From assembly GCA_002706405.1 (NCBI GenBank), contig PALN01000082.1, positions 1 to 43,081 on the forward strand: DNA of 43,081 nucleotides, read 5' to 3'. This DNA is from Rhodospirillaceae bacterium (GTDB taxonomy: Bacteria; Pseudomonadota; Alphaproteobacteria; Rhodospirillales; Casp-alpha2). The position numbers and the translations under genes are program-made. This document shows, piece after piece, positions 23,839-32,766 of this stretch (its first letter is position 1; each line of letters opens with the position of its first letter). The notes beneath the pieces were generated by a model. That model saw only the letters and a program-made list of their open reading frames with translations, did not search any database and had not been told where the DNA came from.

Positions 23839-24687
23839 TCACGTCTGTTCCGTCGCGACCTGGCGGATGCCGTCAAGCGCGGGTTCCAACACCGCCCGGT
23901 CGCCGTCGCTGGCGTAGACCAGATAGGCGGGCAGGGGAAAGTCCGGCGCATCGGACAGCCGATGCAGTTGACCGTTCTCCAGGTAGGGGTGGACCAGCCG
24001 GATCGGAAAATACCCGGACCCGCCGAACTGAAGCACATGCTGCAGGCCGAGCCAGCCGATGTTGGCGGTAATCCCGGCGCCGACGAACTCGGGAAACCGG
24101 GCGTTGTGTTTGGCGTAAAACTCCGGCCCCCAATCGACATAGACGTAATCGCTATCGGGCTCGGCCCGTGCGGCCCTGCGGGTCGATACCATGACGAGGT
24201 TTTCCTCCATCAGCTGTTCGACCGTCAGACCCGGGCGGCTTTGCGGCGTATACATGACACCGATGTCGAGGCGGCCTTCGATCAGGCCCTGCATGAGGTC
24301 CGTCTCGAACCCGATTTCCGCGCGCACGGAAATCTCGGGTGCGGCGCGGCGCATCAGCGGCAGCCATCTAAGCAACAGGCGTTCCCACAGCCCGAACCGG
24401 CCGCCGACCGTGAGCGACGCCCGGTAGCCCCGGGAAATGCCGACGTCCTGGCGGGCGTGTTCCACCGTGCGCACGAGGACCGCTGCATGCTTTTGAAACT
24501 GATGGCCGGCCGGGGTCAGGGCCGTGCCGGCCTTGTTGCGCACGAACAGCTTGCAGCCCAGTTGCTCTTCCAATGAATGGATGCGGGCACTGACCGTCGA
24601 TTGGGTGACGTGCAGGCGGTCCGCCGCGCCGATGAAATTACCGGCGTCGATCACGGTCAGAAAGGTGCGGGCAAGTTCCGTATCCAT
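23839..24687 (-). CDS. LysR family transcriptional regulator
   Basis: A 282-residue regulator. The helix-turn-helix is at the N-terminus: ARTFLTVIDAGNFIGAADRL, HVTQSTVSARIHSLEEQLG and KLFVRNKAGTALTPAG. The effector domain follows (LTVGGRFGLWERLLLRWLP, LIEGRLDIGVMYTP). It is a little short for the family (about 300). It diverges from the superoxide dismutase operon across 176 bp that hold a T-N11-A palindrome, so it probably controls that operon. AAGGG precedes the ATG. It converges with nsrR at its 3' end with an 18-nt gap. Confidence 0.9.
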   Translation of the reverse strand: MDTELARTFLTVIDAGNFIGAADRLHVTQSTVSARIHSLEEQLGCKLFVRNKAGTALTPAGHQFQKHAAVLVRTVEHARQDVGISRGYRASLTVGGRFGLWERLLLRWLPLMRRAAPEISVRAEIGFETDLMQGLIEGRLDIGVMYTPQSRPGLTVEQLMEENLVMVSTRRAARAEPDSDYVYVDWGPEFYAKHNARFPEFVGAGITANIGWLGLQHVLQFGGSGYFPIRLVHPYLENGQLHRLSDAPDFPLPAYLVYASDGDRAVLEPALDGIRQVATEQT

Positions 24688-24719
24688 CGCAAGACCCTTG
24701 ATCGGCGATTGAATTTTAT

Positions 24720-24734
24720 ATCGCTATATTCGAT
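24720..24734. promoter_or_regulatory. LysR-type T-N11-A box
   Basis: ATCG-N7-CGAT, a T-N11-A palindrome in the AT-rich gap between the divergent lysR and sodB genes. It lies 33 nt before the lysR start, where autoregulation and activation of the divergent operon are usual. Confidence 0.5.
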
Positions 24735-24863
24735 TTAATCGACAATTTTTTATCGTTTGCAAGATATAAAATCCCGGTCGTACTCTTTTCAGGTCGCCAC
24801 GCAGAGATGTGAAGGTGCCGTTCCCGGTAAGGAAGCGCGCCTCAGACCGAAGGAAACGACCGT

Positions 24864-25523
24864 ATGCAGCTTACCCATCCCAGTCTGCCGTATGCCTATG
24901 ATGCGCTGGAGCCGCATATGTCGCGGGCGACCCTTGAAGCCCACCACGGGCGGCACCACCGCGCCTATGTGGACAAGGCCAAGGTCCTGGCCAAGGAAAT
25001 CCGCATGGACGACATGCCGCTGGAACAGATCATCCAGCAGGCCGCCAAGAACGCCCATCAAAGGGATCTGCTGAACAACGCAGCGCAGGCTTGGAACCAT
25101 GCGTTCTTCTGGCGCTGCCTGCGTCCGGACGGCGGCGGCCGGCCCGACGGCGACCTGGCGAAACGTATCGACGCGGCGTTCGGCAGCTATGACGAATTTC
25201 TGGATGTGTTCACCCGCACCGCCCTGGGCGTGTTCGGCAGCGGCTGGGCCTGGCTGGTCATCGACGGCCCCGGGTTGGCGGTCATCCACACGCCTAATGG
25301 TGACACGCCGATCATGCGCGGGCTTTCGCCGTTGCTGACGATCGACGTCTGGGAACATGCTTACTACCTGGATCACCAGAACCGGCGGCCCGACTACGTG
25401 GCCGCGGTCATGAGCCATCTGGTCAACTGGGATTTCGCGGCGCAGAACCTGGCGCGGCCGCGCATGGCGGCAAGCCGCCCCGATGTTGCTGTCGCGCCGG
25501 ATCGGGAAAGCACGGGGCCGTAA
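24864..25523 (+). CDS. sodB: Superoxide dismutase, Fe/Mn family
   Basis: A 219-residue enzyme turning superoxide into peroxide and oxygen. Metal ligands are visible: the His in LEAHHGRHHRAYVDK, the His in NNAAQAWNHAFFW, and the Asp and His in DVWEHAYYLDHQ. The segment NAAQAWNHAFFW fits the iron type. The C-terminus is about 20 residues longer than usual, a tail rich in Ala, Arg and Pro. No signal peptide, so it is cytoplasmic. It is the first gene of a four-gene operon with gaps of 0-3 nt. Confidence 0.94.
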   Translation: MQLTHPSLPYAYDALEPHMSRATLEAHHGRHHRAYVDKAKVLAKEIRMDDMPLEQIIQQAAKNAHQRDLLNNAAQAWNHAFFWRCLRPDGGGRPDGDLAKRIDAAFGSYDEFLDVFTRTALGVFGSGWAWLVIDGPGLAVIHTPNGDTPIMRGLSPLLTIDVWEHAYYLDHQNRRPDYVAAVMSHLVNWDFAAQNLARPRMAASRPDVAVAPDRESTGP

Positions 25524-25525
25524 TC

Positions 25526-25876
<351 letters not shown>

Positions 25877-25879
25877 GCC

Positions 25880-26905
25880 ATGGACGGATTGATGATGCGC
25901 TCCTCCCTGTGCCGGCTTATCGGCTGTCGCTACCCCGTACTTCAGGCAGGCATGGGTGGCGTGGCGCGGTCTGATCTGGTCGGCGCGGTGACCCGTGCGG
26001 GCGGCTATGGTTTTCTCGGCATGGTCCGCGAAACCCCAGACCTTATCCGGCGTGAGATCGCGGCGGTGAGGGACGGCACGGACCGGCCCTTCGGCGTCAA
26101 TCTGATCCCGGCCGCGACGGATGCCCGGTTGCTCGACGAAGAACTGGCCGCCTGTTTCGAGGCCAAGGTGCATTCGCTCGCCCTGTTCTGGGACGTCAAT
26201 CCGGACGTCATCAAGCGGGCCAAGGATCACGGATGCGTGGTGTTCCATCAGGTCGGCACGGTCGAGGACGCGTGCCTTGCCGAACAGGCCGGCGCCGACG
26301 TCATCATCGCCCAGGGGGTCGAGGCGGGCGGCCATGTCCACGGCACGACCACTTCTCTGGTTCTTCTGCCCCAGGTCGTGCGCGCGGTGTCCGTTCCGGT
26401 CGTCGCCTCGGGCGGGTTCGCATCGGGCCGGTCGCTGGTCGCGGCCCTGGCCCTGGGGGCGGCCGGCATTCATTGCGGCACGGCGTTCCTCGCGACCGAG
26501 GAATCCTTCGCCCATGCCTATCACAAGGAGCGGGTTATCGGCGCGCGCTCGGAGGATACTCTGCGCACGGACCTGTTCGCCATCAACTGGCCGGTCGGGT
26601 CGCCCGTGCGGGTCATCGCCAACAGCCTGACAACCCGGGCGGGGGCGACCCGTTTCGGCCATGACCCCTATCTTCGAAAGCGTGAATCTATCGCTCAGGA
26701 AAACGGCCAGCCGATCTATCGCTACAGCACGGAGTCACCGCTGCGCACCACGCAGGGAGACCTTGAACAGTTGGCCTTGTTTGCAGGCCAGGTGGCCGGC
26801 GAGATCAGCGACGTGCCCACGGCGGCGGTGCGGATCGAACGTATCATGGCCGAGGCGGCCGAAATCATCGCGGCCCTGTCCGGCCGTCTGGAGGAGGGTG
26901 TTTGA
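25880..26905 (+). CDS. Nitronate monooxygenase-like flavoprotein (NPD/2-nitropropane dioxygenase family)
   Basis: A 341-residue TIM-barrel FMN enzyme. Family segments: CRYPVLQAGMGGVARSDLVG, GGYGFLGMVRETP, FGVNLIPAATDARLLDE, FHQVGTVEDA, then GADVIIAQGVEAGGHVHG and VVASGGFASGRSL with LGAAGIHCGTAFLATEES for FMN phosphate. The AQGVEAGGH segment holds the usual catalytic His. The family oxidises nitronates or works on related substrates; many members are mis-named, so the substrate is open. The operon with superoxide dismutase fits, since these enzymes can release superoxide or peroxide. Confidence 0.87.
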   Translation: MDGLMMRSSLCRLIGCRYPVLQAGMGGVARSDLVGAVTRAGGYGFLGMVRETPDLIRREIAAVRDGTDRPFGVNLIPAATDARLLDEELAACFEAKVHSLALFWDVNPDVIKRAKDHGCVVFHQVGTVEDACLAEQAGADVIIAQGVEAGGHVHGTTTSLVLLPQVVRAVSVPVVASGGFASGRSLVAALALGAAGIHCGTAFLATEESFAHAYHKERVIGARSEDTLRTDLFAINWPVGSPVRVIANSLTTRAGATRFGHDPYLRKRESIAQENGQPIYRYSTESPLRTTQGDLEQLALFAGQVAGEISDVPTAAVRIERIMAEAAEIIAALSGRLEEGV

Positions 26906-27979
26906 ATGGAATGGCCCGAAGTGAACAAGTGGCGGCGGGAAACGCGGAACGAGGTGCTTGCGGCCAGGCTCAAGCGGCCCTTGGCGGTGCGAAAGAGTAC
27001 ACGGGACAAAGTCGTTGCACACCTCAACCGTGAGATGCCCTGGCTGAGCCGGGACGGGTTCGGATTCTATTGGCCGTTTCGGGGCGAACTCGACCTGAGG
27101 GACTTCGCCGTGGCGGCGCAGACGGGCGGCAGCGCGGTGGCCCTGCCGGTCGTGGTCACGGAAAAGCATCCGGTTGAATTCTGGGACTGGTGCCAGGACA
27201 CCAAGATGGTGCCGGGCGTGTGGAACATCCCGGTCCCCGCATCGCGCAAGCCGATCCAGCCCCCGGCGCTGCTGGTGCCGCTGTTGGCCTATGACGACGC
27301 CGGGTATCGGCTCGGCTACGGCGGGGGCTATTACGACCGGACCCTCGCGGCGTTGTCGGAGCGGCCCCTGGCCATCGGTATCGGCTACGCGGACGATCGG
27401 GTCGCGACCATCCACCCGCAGCCGCACGACATCCCCATGGACGCCATCGTCACGGAAGATGGTGTGCGTTGGATTTCCCAGCGCAACCCGCTGAGGGATG
27501 CCGGCAAAGGAGGAGAGCGGCCCTGCATGATGGATTCCGCGGACCCCGCTTATATGGGCTATCTCACGGACGCGGAAACGGTGGCGGTTCTCAACGAGCT
27601 ATTGGAAGGGGAGCGGGCCGGCGCGCGCGGTGTCATCGAGATGGCGCGGGCCACGGCGGACATCGAACTTCGCCTGGCGCTGTCCGCGGTCGCCCGGGAC
27701 GAGGCGCGATACTGCGCCATGCTGTCCCGCCACATCGAACGCCTGGGTGGCCAGCCCAGTCCGGAAACCGGGGCGTTCCTGAACAAACTGCGGGATACGG
27801 CGGAGCAGAACGCGAAGATCGATCTGTTGAACAAGGGGCAGTCCTGGGTGTCGCGCCGCCTGGCCGAGGTTCTGCCTAAGATCGCCGACCCGGACCTGTA
27901 TGACGATCTGTGCGAAATGCGCGAGATCCATGACCGAAACGTGGCGCGCTGCGCGCGCTTTTCGAGGCAGCCGGCCTGA
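26906..27979 (+). CDS. 5-formyltetrahydrofolate cyclo-ligase fused to a DUF6306-like domain
   Basis: A 357-residue fusion. Residues 1-195 are a cyclo-ligase (WRRETRNEVLAARL, FYWPFRGELDLRDF, and the ATP/substrate loop LGYGGGYYDRTLAAL), which makes 5,10-methenyl-THF from 5-formyl-THF with ATP. Residues from about 215 are all-helical and match DUF6306 as I know it: YLTDAETVAVLNELLEGERA, ARDEARYCAMLSRHIERLGG and LNKGQSWVSRRLAEVLP. The Glu/His spacing of that half is ferritin-like. Its ATG directly follows the preceding TGA. A shorter start inside (MMDSADPAYMGYL, about 27527) could give the second domain alone. Confidence 0.85.
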   Translation: MEWPEVNKWRRETRNEVLAARLKRPLAVRKSTRDKVVAHLNREMPWLSRDGFGFYWPFRGELDLRDFAVAAQTGGSAVALPVVVTEKHPVEFWDWCQDTKMVPGVWNIPVPASRKPIQPPALLVPLLAYDDAGYRLGYGGGYYDRTLAALSERPLAIGIGYADDRVATIHPQPHDIPMDAIVTEDGVRWISQRNPLRDAGKGGERPCMMDSADPAYMGYLTDAETVAVLNELLEGERAGARGVIEMARATADIELRLALSAVARDEARYCAMLSRHIERLGGQPSPETGAFLNKLRDTAEQNAKIDLLNKGQSWVSRRLAEVLPKIADPDLYDDLCEMREIHDRNVARCARFSRQPA

Positions 27980-28043
27980 CGGCCCCCCCGCCGTCAGACC
28001 ACGAGGGCACGGACGTTCCCTGCGGCCCGGCCCTCGCAGCGAA

Positions 28044-28073
28044 TCCCCGGATGGCCTGCCTGCCATCCGGGGA
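28044..28073 (+). terminator. Terminator of the sodB operon
   Basis: A perfect 12-bp stem, TCCCCGGATGGC / GCCATCCGGGGA, with a 6-nt loop, then CTTTCG. The U run is short but the stem is strong, and it lies 65 nt after the last gene of the operon. Confidence 0.75.
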
Positions 28074-28090
28074 CTTTCGTGCCGAAGCTT

Positions 28091-28106
28091 TCGATTGATC
28101 AATCGA
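28091..28106. repeat. 16-bp perfect palindrome
   Basis: TCGATTGATCAATCGA reads the same on both strands. It sits between the sodB-operon terminator and the end of the convergent gene at 28128, away from any promoter. It could serve as the leftward gene's 3' structure or a protein-binding site. Confidence 0.6.
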
Positions 28107-28127
28107 CCAACCGGCGGGTGCCTGTTT

Positions 28128-31100
28128 CTACTTCTGTCGGTAGACCTCCGTGCCCGGCCCCAGGTGCCAGACCTTGCCACCGCCGACGGCGACGGCGGTC
28201 GCATCGCGGCCTGTCGTCATCCATTTGTTGGCGGTGGGGTTGAACAGCATGACCTTGCCGCTCGAGTCGACCACCACCGGGGCGCCGAAGGCATCGACGG
28301 CGATGTCCTGGGCCGCGCCGTTGAAGGGCTGCCACTGGCCGTTGACCAACGCGAAGATCTGCTTGGCCGTGTTGGTCAGCCAGGGATTGCCGTCGGCATC
28401 TACGGTGATGCGCGTCCCCCAGGCCGACTGATCGCGCTGCCATTGTTTGCCGGTCCAGCGGTAGACGGCGAAGTTCCCTTGCTTGGTGGGCTCCGCCAGG
28501 GCCCACACGCCCTTGGCGCTGGCGCCCACGTCGGCCGCCTTCATGATCTTGCCGCCGGCCAGTACCGGCCGGTCCGTCCACGTGGCGCCGGTGCGTTCGA
28601 ACACGGAACCTTGATCGTTGGCCAGCCAAGGTGCGGTGCCGGCAACGGCGATGCGAACAGCGCCGCCTGGTACGGATTTCCAATCTCGATCCTTCGGTCC
28701 GCGGAAATAAATCCCGCGCCCGCCGGGTACCTTGTTGTCGCCGATCACCCAGACGGTTCCGTTGGTGGCGAGGGCGATGTCATGGGCGCGGCCGGGGATC
28801 TGTTCCCAATCATTGCCACGGCCCGGCTGCAGGCTCGCCGTCTCGTTGGTCACGGTGATGGTCTGGCCTTGGATCTTCTGGTTCGGCGTATTGCCTGTAT
28901 TGAGCGGGGTCACGACCGGGTCACCCTGCATGATGACGGTCGTCGGCGCGTTCAGGTTCGTCAGCGGGGTCGCCGGCTCCTTGCCTAGGGCATAGGACTT
29001 GATCCGCGACATGACGTGGGCGGCCGGGTCGCTCAGGCCCGACATTGCCAGCAACCAGTATCCTTCCAGGACGGACCGGCGTTCCTCGGTCTGGAAGTCG
29101 CGGGTAAGGTCCGGTGTCTGCCTGGCATGGGCGATCATGGCCAGAAGATGCCCGCGGTCGGTCTTGGAGTATTCGTCCATCTTTGTCGCGACCTCGATCA
29201 CGACCTCGATGATGGCGGTGATGACAAAGGCGGGGCCGGCGGCCTTCAGGAATTTGAAGACGCTACTGGCCCCCTTCGACAAGGCCTTGTTCAGCCCCTT
29301 GAGGGCGACCTTTCCCGCGACGTCGTCGACAGGCGATTTGGTCAACGCCTTGGTCGTTTTCTTGACGATTTCCTCACCCCCTTCTTTGATGCCTTCCATG
29401 ACCTTTTTCTTCATGCCTTGACGGATGCCGTAGTTGGGTCTGACCAGTTTCTTGAGGGTGGGGTTGGTGGCGACGGCGATCATGGTGCCGCCGGCAATGA
29501 CGGTCAGACCGGAAACCGAGGCAATCGTCGCGGCCTGGACGATTTCGTGCCAATCAGGGGGGGGAGTCGGCTCGTCCGCCGGTTTCACCTGGGTCAAGTC
29601 AGGGCCGCTGCTTTTGCCGTTCGCGGTGAATAGGCCCGACGTGGAATTTTCCGCGAATTTCTTCCAGTAGGCGTCGGCCGCTTTCCAGGCGTCGAATGCT
29701 TTCAAGGCTTCTTCCGCGACGTATATCCGACGGTTCCTGACGTAGTCGGCGAAGCTCGCCAACAGGCGTTTGTCGGCGGCGGTTACCTTGCGCGTGTCGG
29801 ATGGGACTTGCGACGGGGGCGCGGCGGCCAGTTCGATCCGTCCGAACACCATGTTCATGAGAATGCTGCTGACACCGGGCGTTTCCTCGATTTCCGCCCA
29901 GGCTTCGGCAACTTCCTTTTCCGGATTCTGTTTGCAGTTCCTGGCCGCGTCGAGGTCGTCCTTGTTTTCGGCACAGGACTGGACCATTTCACGGATCGCG
30001 GCATCCAGTTTTTTCCGGTCATCACGCAGGATTTCCAGAACGACATCGTCGGCGCCGGGCAACCGGAACAGGCCCGGTTCACCGAAGGGGGCCGCGTACC
30101 ATTCCGTGGTCGGCCCTTGACAGGCGTCATGGTTGTAAACCGGTGCAAAGGTCCGCGTGTGTTCGGCCGGACAGGACCAGCAGGTGCCGCCGTTCGGCGC
30201 CGGCTTGGCCCTGGGGCTGGTGATGCCGGCGGCCCTCATGTTGTTGAAGAAGGTGTTGTCGACCTTGATGAAATCGAAATGCTGGCCTGCGGGGCAGGTC
30301 AGCGCCGACACGAATCTGGCCTTTGAAAACACCAGACCCGGTGTCGTCTCGCAAGCTTGCGGCGATGTGATGGGGTTCAACAGCACGCGGTCATAGGTGT
30401 CCGGGCATTTCCAGCATTCGCCGCCGTTGCGCGGATCAGTGATGGTGCCGGCTTCGCACTTGGCGATGCCGCGAACCGTGGCGCGCGCGGACGCCGCCGG
30501 GATCGACCTGCTGCATCCACTCGTACTATTGACGTGATGCGCGGTACGGACGAACCCGCTCGGGCATTGCCAACAGGCACCCCCGTCCCAGGCATCGTGA
30601 AACTGACCCGGTTTGCAATCGTGCGGCCAAGGGGTGTTGAACATGCGCGTCGGGCGGCGGAGTTCCTCGGAAGAGGGCCGGGTACACTTGTCCCAGGCAT
30701 CGACACGCGGCAGGACATTGGTCTGGTATCCTTTGGGGCAGGACCAGCATTCGCCGCCGCGGATGCTGTCAAAGAATGCCTTTTCAAATTGGGCCGTTGG
30801 GCCTGGGCACAAATCCCCCAGCTTTGTGGCCGGTTTGAAACGTTGTTTGACGTTGGATTCCTGCCACGATGCCTGCCGTGCACACGCGCGGTCCGTATCG
30901 ACGGCGGCAGCGGTCCGGGTAAATCCGCTTGGGCAGGACCAGCATTGCCAGAGCCCGACGTCGAAGATCGACCCGGCCGGACAGGACCCCAGGGCCGGGC
31001 CTTCGTAGATGGCGTGTTTCGATTTGCAGGGCGGCTGCGGCTTGCCGTCGCGGCGCAGGCCACCGCATTCCGTGTGGGAGGTGTAGAAGTCCCAGCCATG

Positions 31101-31289
31101 GCTGAGATGCTCATCCTTGCCCAATTTTACATTCTGCGCCCCGACCAGCGTCGCCGTGGCGATGGGCAATGCGAAGCCGACGATGAGCAGCAGCGGTGCG
31201 ACAAACAACACGCGGTATGCCCGGCCCACGATCGCCGCGAACACACCCACAAGAATCAGCAGCGATATTGCCAAGCCGATTTCAACCAT
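28128..31289 (-). CDS. Membrane-anchored protein with five cysteine-rich repeats and a tectonin propeller
   Basis: A 1053-residue protein of no family I can name as a whole. Residues 5-24 and 27-50 are two membrane helices. Residues 103-390 hold five repeats of about 40-60 residues, each with four Cys in the pattern C-x(n)-CWxCP-x(15-17)-C; cores are QCWSCPSGFTRT, ECWSCPKGYQT, ACWQCPSGFVRT, ECWKCPDTYDR and TCWSCPAEHTRT. A helical middle (400-800) has two further hydrophobic stretches (AATIASVSGLTVIAGG; FVITAIIEVVIEVAT). Residues from about 810 form six tectonin-like blades (WEQIPGRAHDIALATNGTVW and so on). The disulfide-type repeats imply a periplasmic or surface location. GGGGGAG 7 nt before 31289 sets the start. 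The same propeller type occurs at 37659. Confidence 0.85.
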   Translation of the reverse strand: MVEIGLAISLLILVGVFAAIVGRAYRVLFVAPLLLIVGFALPIATATLVGAQNVKLGKDEHLSHGWDFYTSHTECGGLRRDGKPQPPCKSKHAIYEGPALGSCPAGSIFDVGLWQCWSCPSGFTRTAAAVDTDRACARQASWQESNVKQRFKPATKLGDLCPGPTAQFEKAFFDSIRGGECWSCPKGYQTNVLPRVDAWDKCTRPSSEELRRPTRMFNTPWPHDCKPGQFHDAWDGGACWQCPSGFVRTAHHVNSTSGCSRSIPAASARATVRGIAKCEAGTITDPRNGGECWKCPDTYDRVLLNPITSPQACETTPGLVFSKARFVSALTCPAGQHFDFIKVDNTFFNNMRAAGITSPRAKPAPNGGTCWSCPAEHTRTFAPVYNHDACQGPTTEWYAAPFGEPGLFRLPGADDVVLEILRDDRKKLDAAIREMVQSCAENKDDLDAARNCKQNPEKEVAEAWAEIEETPGVSSILMNMVFGRIELAAAPPSQVPSDTRKVTAADKRLLASFADYVRNRRIYVAEEALKAFDAWKAADAYWKKFAENSTSGLFTANGKSSGPDLTQVKPADEPTPPPDWHEIVQAATIASVSGLTVIAGGTMIAVATNPTLKKLVRPNYGIRQGMKKKVMEGIKEGGEEIVKKTTKALTKSPVDDVAGKVALKGLNKALSKGASSVFKFLKAAGPAFVITAIIEVVIEVATKMDEYSKTDRGHLLAMIAHARQTPDLTRDFQTEERRSVLEGYWLLAMSGLSDPAAHVMSRIKSYALGKEPATPLTNLNAPTTVIMQGDPVVTPLNTGNTPNQKIQGQTITVTNETASLQPGRGNDWEQIPGRAHDIALATNGTVWVIGDNKVPGGRGIYFRGPKDRDWKSVPGGAVRIAVAGTAPWLANDQGSVFERTGATWTDRPVLAGGKIMKAADVGASAKGVWALAEPTKQGNFAVYRWTGKQWQRDQSAWGTRITVDADGNPWLTNTAKQIFALVNGQWQPFNGAAQDIAVDAFGAPVVVDSSGKVMLFNPTANKWMTTGRDATAVAVGGGKVWHLGPGTEVYRQK

Positions 31290-31487
31290 CACGCTCTCCC
31301 CCTCGTTCGGGCATCTGCCCGTCATTCGGTTCGCACGATCCCTTCAAGAGTTGCCGCCGGTTCATCGCCTGCCGAGACGAGCCAAAATCGTCACGGCGCG
31401 CTGGCTGTTCATCACCGTCTTGTGCGGTGATTGCGCGGCTCTGGTAACTTTTCCCGTGCCGGGGGGGGAGGCGCAAGGTGCGCGTTA

Positions 31488-31517
31488 TATGAGAAATGGC
31501 TATACTATGAGAGATGG
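31488..31517. promoter_or_regulatory. Tandem 12-bp direct repeats in a divergent promoter region
   Basis: TATGAGAAATGG and TATGAGAGATGG lie 18 bp apart in the same orientation, about 125 nt before the araC-type gene. AraC-family proteins bind such direct repeats on one DNA face. The rest of the 31290-31640 gap has no gene I can support. Confidence 0.5.
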
Positions 31518-31640
31518 TCTAAGGTTGAGCGGCACCAGTATTTGGTGTGTTCGGAGGGGAGAGGTTTCGGATAGGTTCACCGCACAAGCATTCGCATCAA
31601 GACGCAGGCTGAATTTGTTGCAATAGAGGCGATATGTCTC

Positions 31641-32636
31641 ATGCCGAACAATGTGGAATGGCTTCTGCAGGAAGCGACCGGTGATCGCAGCCTTCAGGTC
31701 AGTGAGCGGACCGAGGTCGACAACGATCATTGGAACGCGGTGATCGAACGGCTGGAAATCGGCCCCGGTCTCAGGGTGTTTCTGGCCACCGCGGATGTGT
31801 ACAAGAACCTGACGGTTCAGCCGTCGGACAACGAGACGGATGTTTGGCTGAGCAGCGACGTCGCGGTGGCGGGGCAGTTGGATATCGAGTTGACGGACGG
31901 CCCCCGGCTCCAGGTCGGCCCGAACCATGCGGTGCTGTTTCGTCCGCTCGTCCGGACCGTGGATTTTCATCTCTCGGCCGGCCAGCAGATCAAGCTGGCG
32001 GGCTATGGCCTGCATCATGATCGGATCGTGCGTTTGTTCGACGGCGACGTGCCGGTGGAATTGCGTCCGTTGTTGGAACCGGACATCCGCGAAAGCAAGG
32101 TCTTCACCATGAAAAGCACGCGCCAACTGCGCCAGCTGGCGCAGAACCTGTTTGCCCCCGGGTTGAACGGGCCGCTGCGCACGCTGTTCATGGAAGGGAC
32201 GGTTCTGCAATTGCTGGCGGCGCAGGCCGCCGGCCGGCCGGCCGACCGATCGGCAATGAACCTGACGGCCCGCGAACGCGACCAGGTCCACCATGCGCGG
32301 GATCTGCTGCTCGCCGACATGCGGCACCCGCCCGGCTTGGGGGATTTGGCGGCGGCGATCGGGCTTTCGGAAAAGCGGCTCAACGTCGGTTTCCGAAAGG
32401 TTTTCGGCGGCACCGTCTACGAGATATTGCGGAACCATCGCCTGGAACACGCGCGCATCGCCCTGGAATCGGAAACCACCCCGATGAAGGTCATCGCCTA
32501 TCGGGTCGGCTACAATCACGTCACCAATTTCATCAACGCCTATACGGCGCGCTACGGGATGTCACCCGGCCGCGACACGCGCCGGGCCCTGTCCGCTCCG
32601 GCGAAAGCCAAGCCGGTCACAGATCCGCCGAACTAG
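31641..32636 (+). CDS. AraC family transcriptional regulator
   Basis: A 331-residue regulator. The N-terminal half is a variable sensor domain with beta-rich sequence (LEIGPGLRVFLATADVYKNL, VGPNHAVLFRPLVRTVDFHL). The C-terminal AraC domain begins near residue 220: HHARDLLLADMRHPPGLGDL, AAAIGLSEKRLNVGFRKVFG, YEILRNHRLEHARIALE and VIAYRVGYNHVTNFINAYTA. It diverges from the 1053-residue tectonin protein with tandem direct repeats between. It may regulate that gene or the molybdate genes that follow. GAGGC about 10 nt upstream is a moderate ribosome site. Confidence 0.9.
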   Translation: MPNNVEWLLQEATGDRSLQVSERTEVDNDHWNAVIERLEIGPGLRVFLATADVYKNLTVQPSDNETDVWLSSDVAVAGQLDIELTDGPRLQVGPNHAVLFRPLVRTVDFHLSAGQQIKLAGYGLHHDRIVRLFDGDVPVELRPLLEPDIRESKVFTMKSTRQLRQLAQNLFAPGLNGPLRTLFMEGTVLQLLAAQAAGRPADRSAMNLTARERDQVHHARDLLLADMRHPPGLGDLAAAIGLSEKRLNVGFRKVFGGTVYEILRNHRLEHARIALESETTPMKVIAYRVGYNHVTNFINAYTARYGMSPGRDTRRALSAPAKAKPVTDPPN

Positions 32637-32649
32637 ACTTTATGCAAGC

Positions 32650-32679
32650 GGCGCCGGCGCTGCCGGTCCGGTCGGCGCC
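32650..32679 (+). terminator. Weak terminator-like hairpin after araC
   Basis: GGCGCCGGC can pair with GTCGGCGCC (one G-U) around a 12-nt loop. A TTTGTTTTTT run follows only 11 nt later, so it is a weak candidate for termination between araC and the molybdate transporter. Confidence 0.35.
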
Positions 32680-32729
32680 TATTGCGACCGTTTGTTTTTT
32701 CCTGCCGGATGTTGCAGAATTTCCCATAT

Positions 32730-32755
32730 CCGATCCGGCGGCATTTCCGGATCGG
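32730..32755. promoter_or_regulatory. Inverted repeat just before the molybdate transporter
   Basis: CCGATCCGG and CCGGATCGG form a perfect 9-bp inverted repeat with an 8-nt spacer that ends 11 nt before the ATG and next to the GGGAGG ribosome site. It may be an operator or a leader hairpin affecting translation. Confidence 0.5.
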
Positions 32756-32766
32756 TCGGGAGGCTC

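Noticed and set aside
28091-28106. The 16-bp palindrome as an FNR site
   Set aside because: It contains TTGATCAA but lacks the 4-nt spacing of an FNR site and lies between two converging gene ends, not at a promoter.
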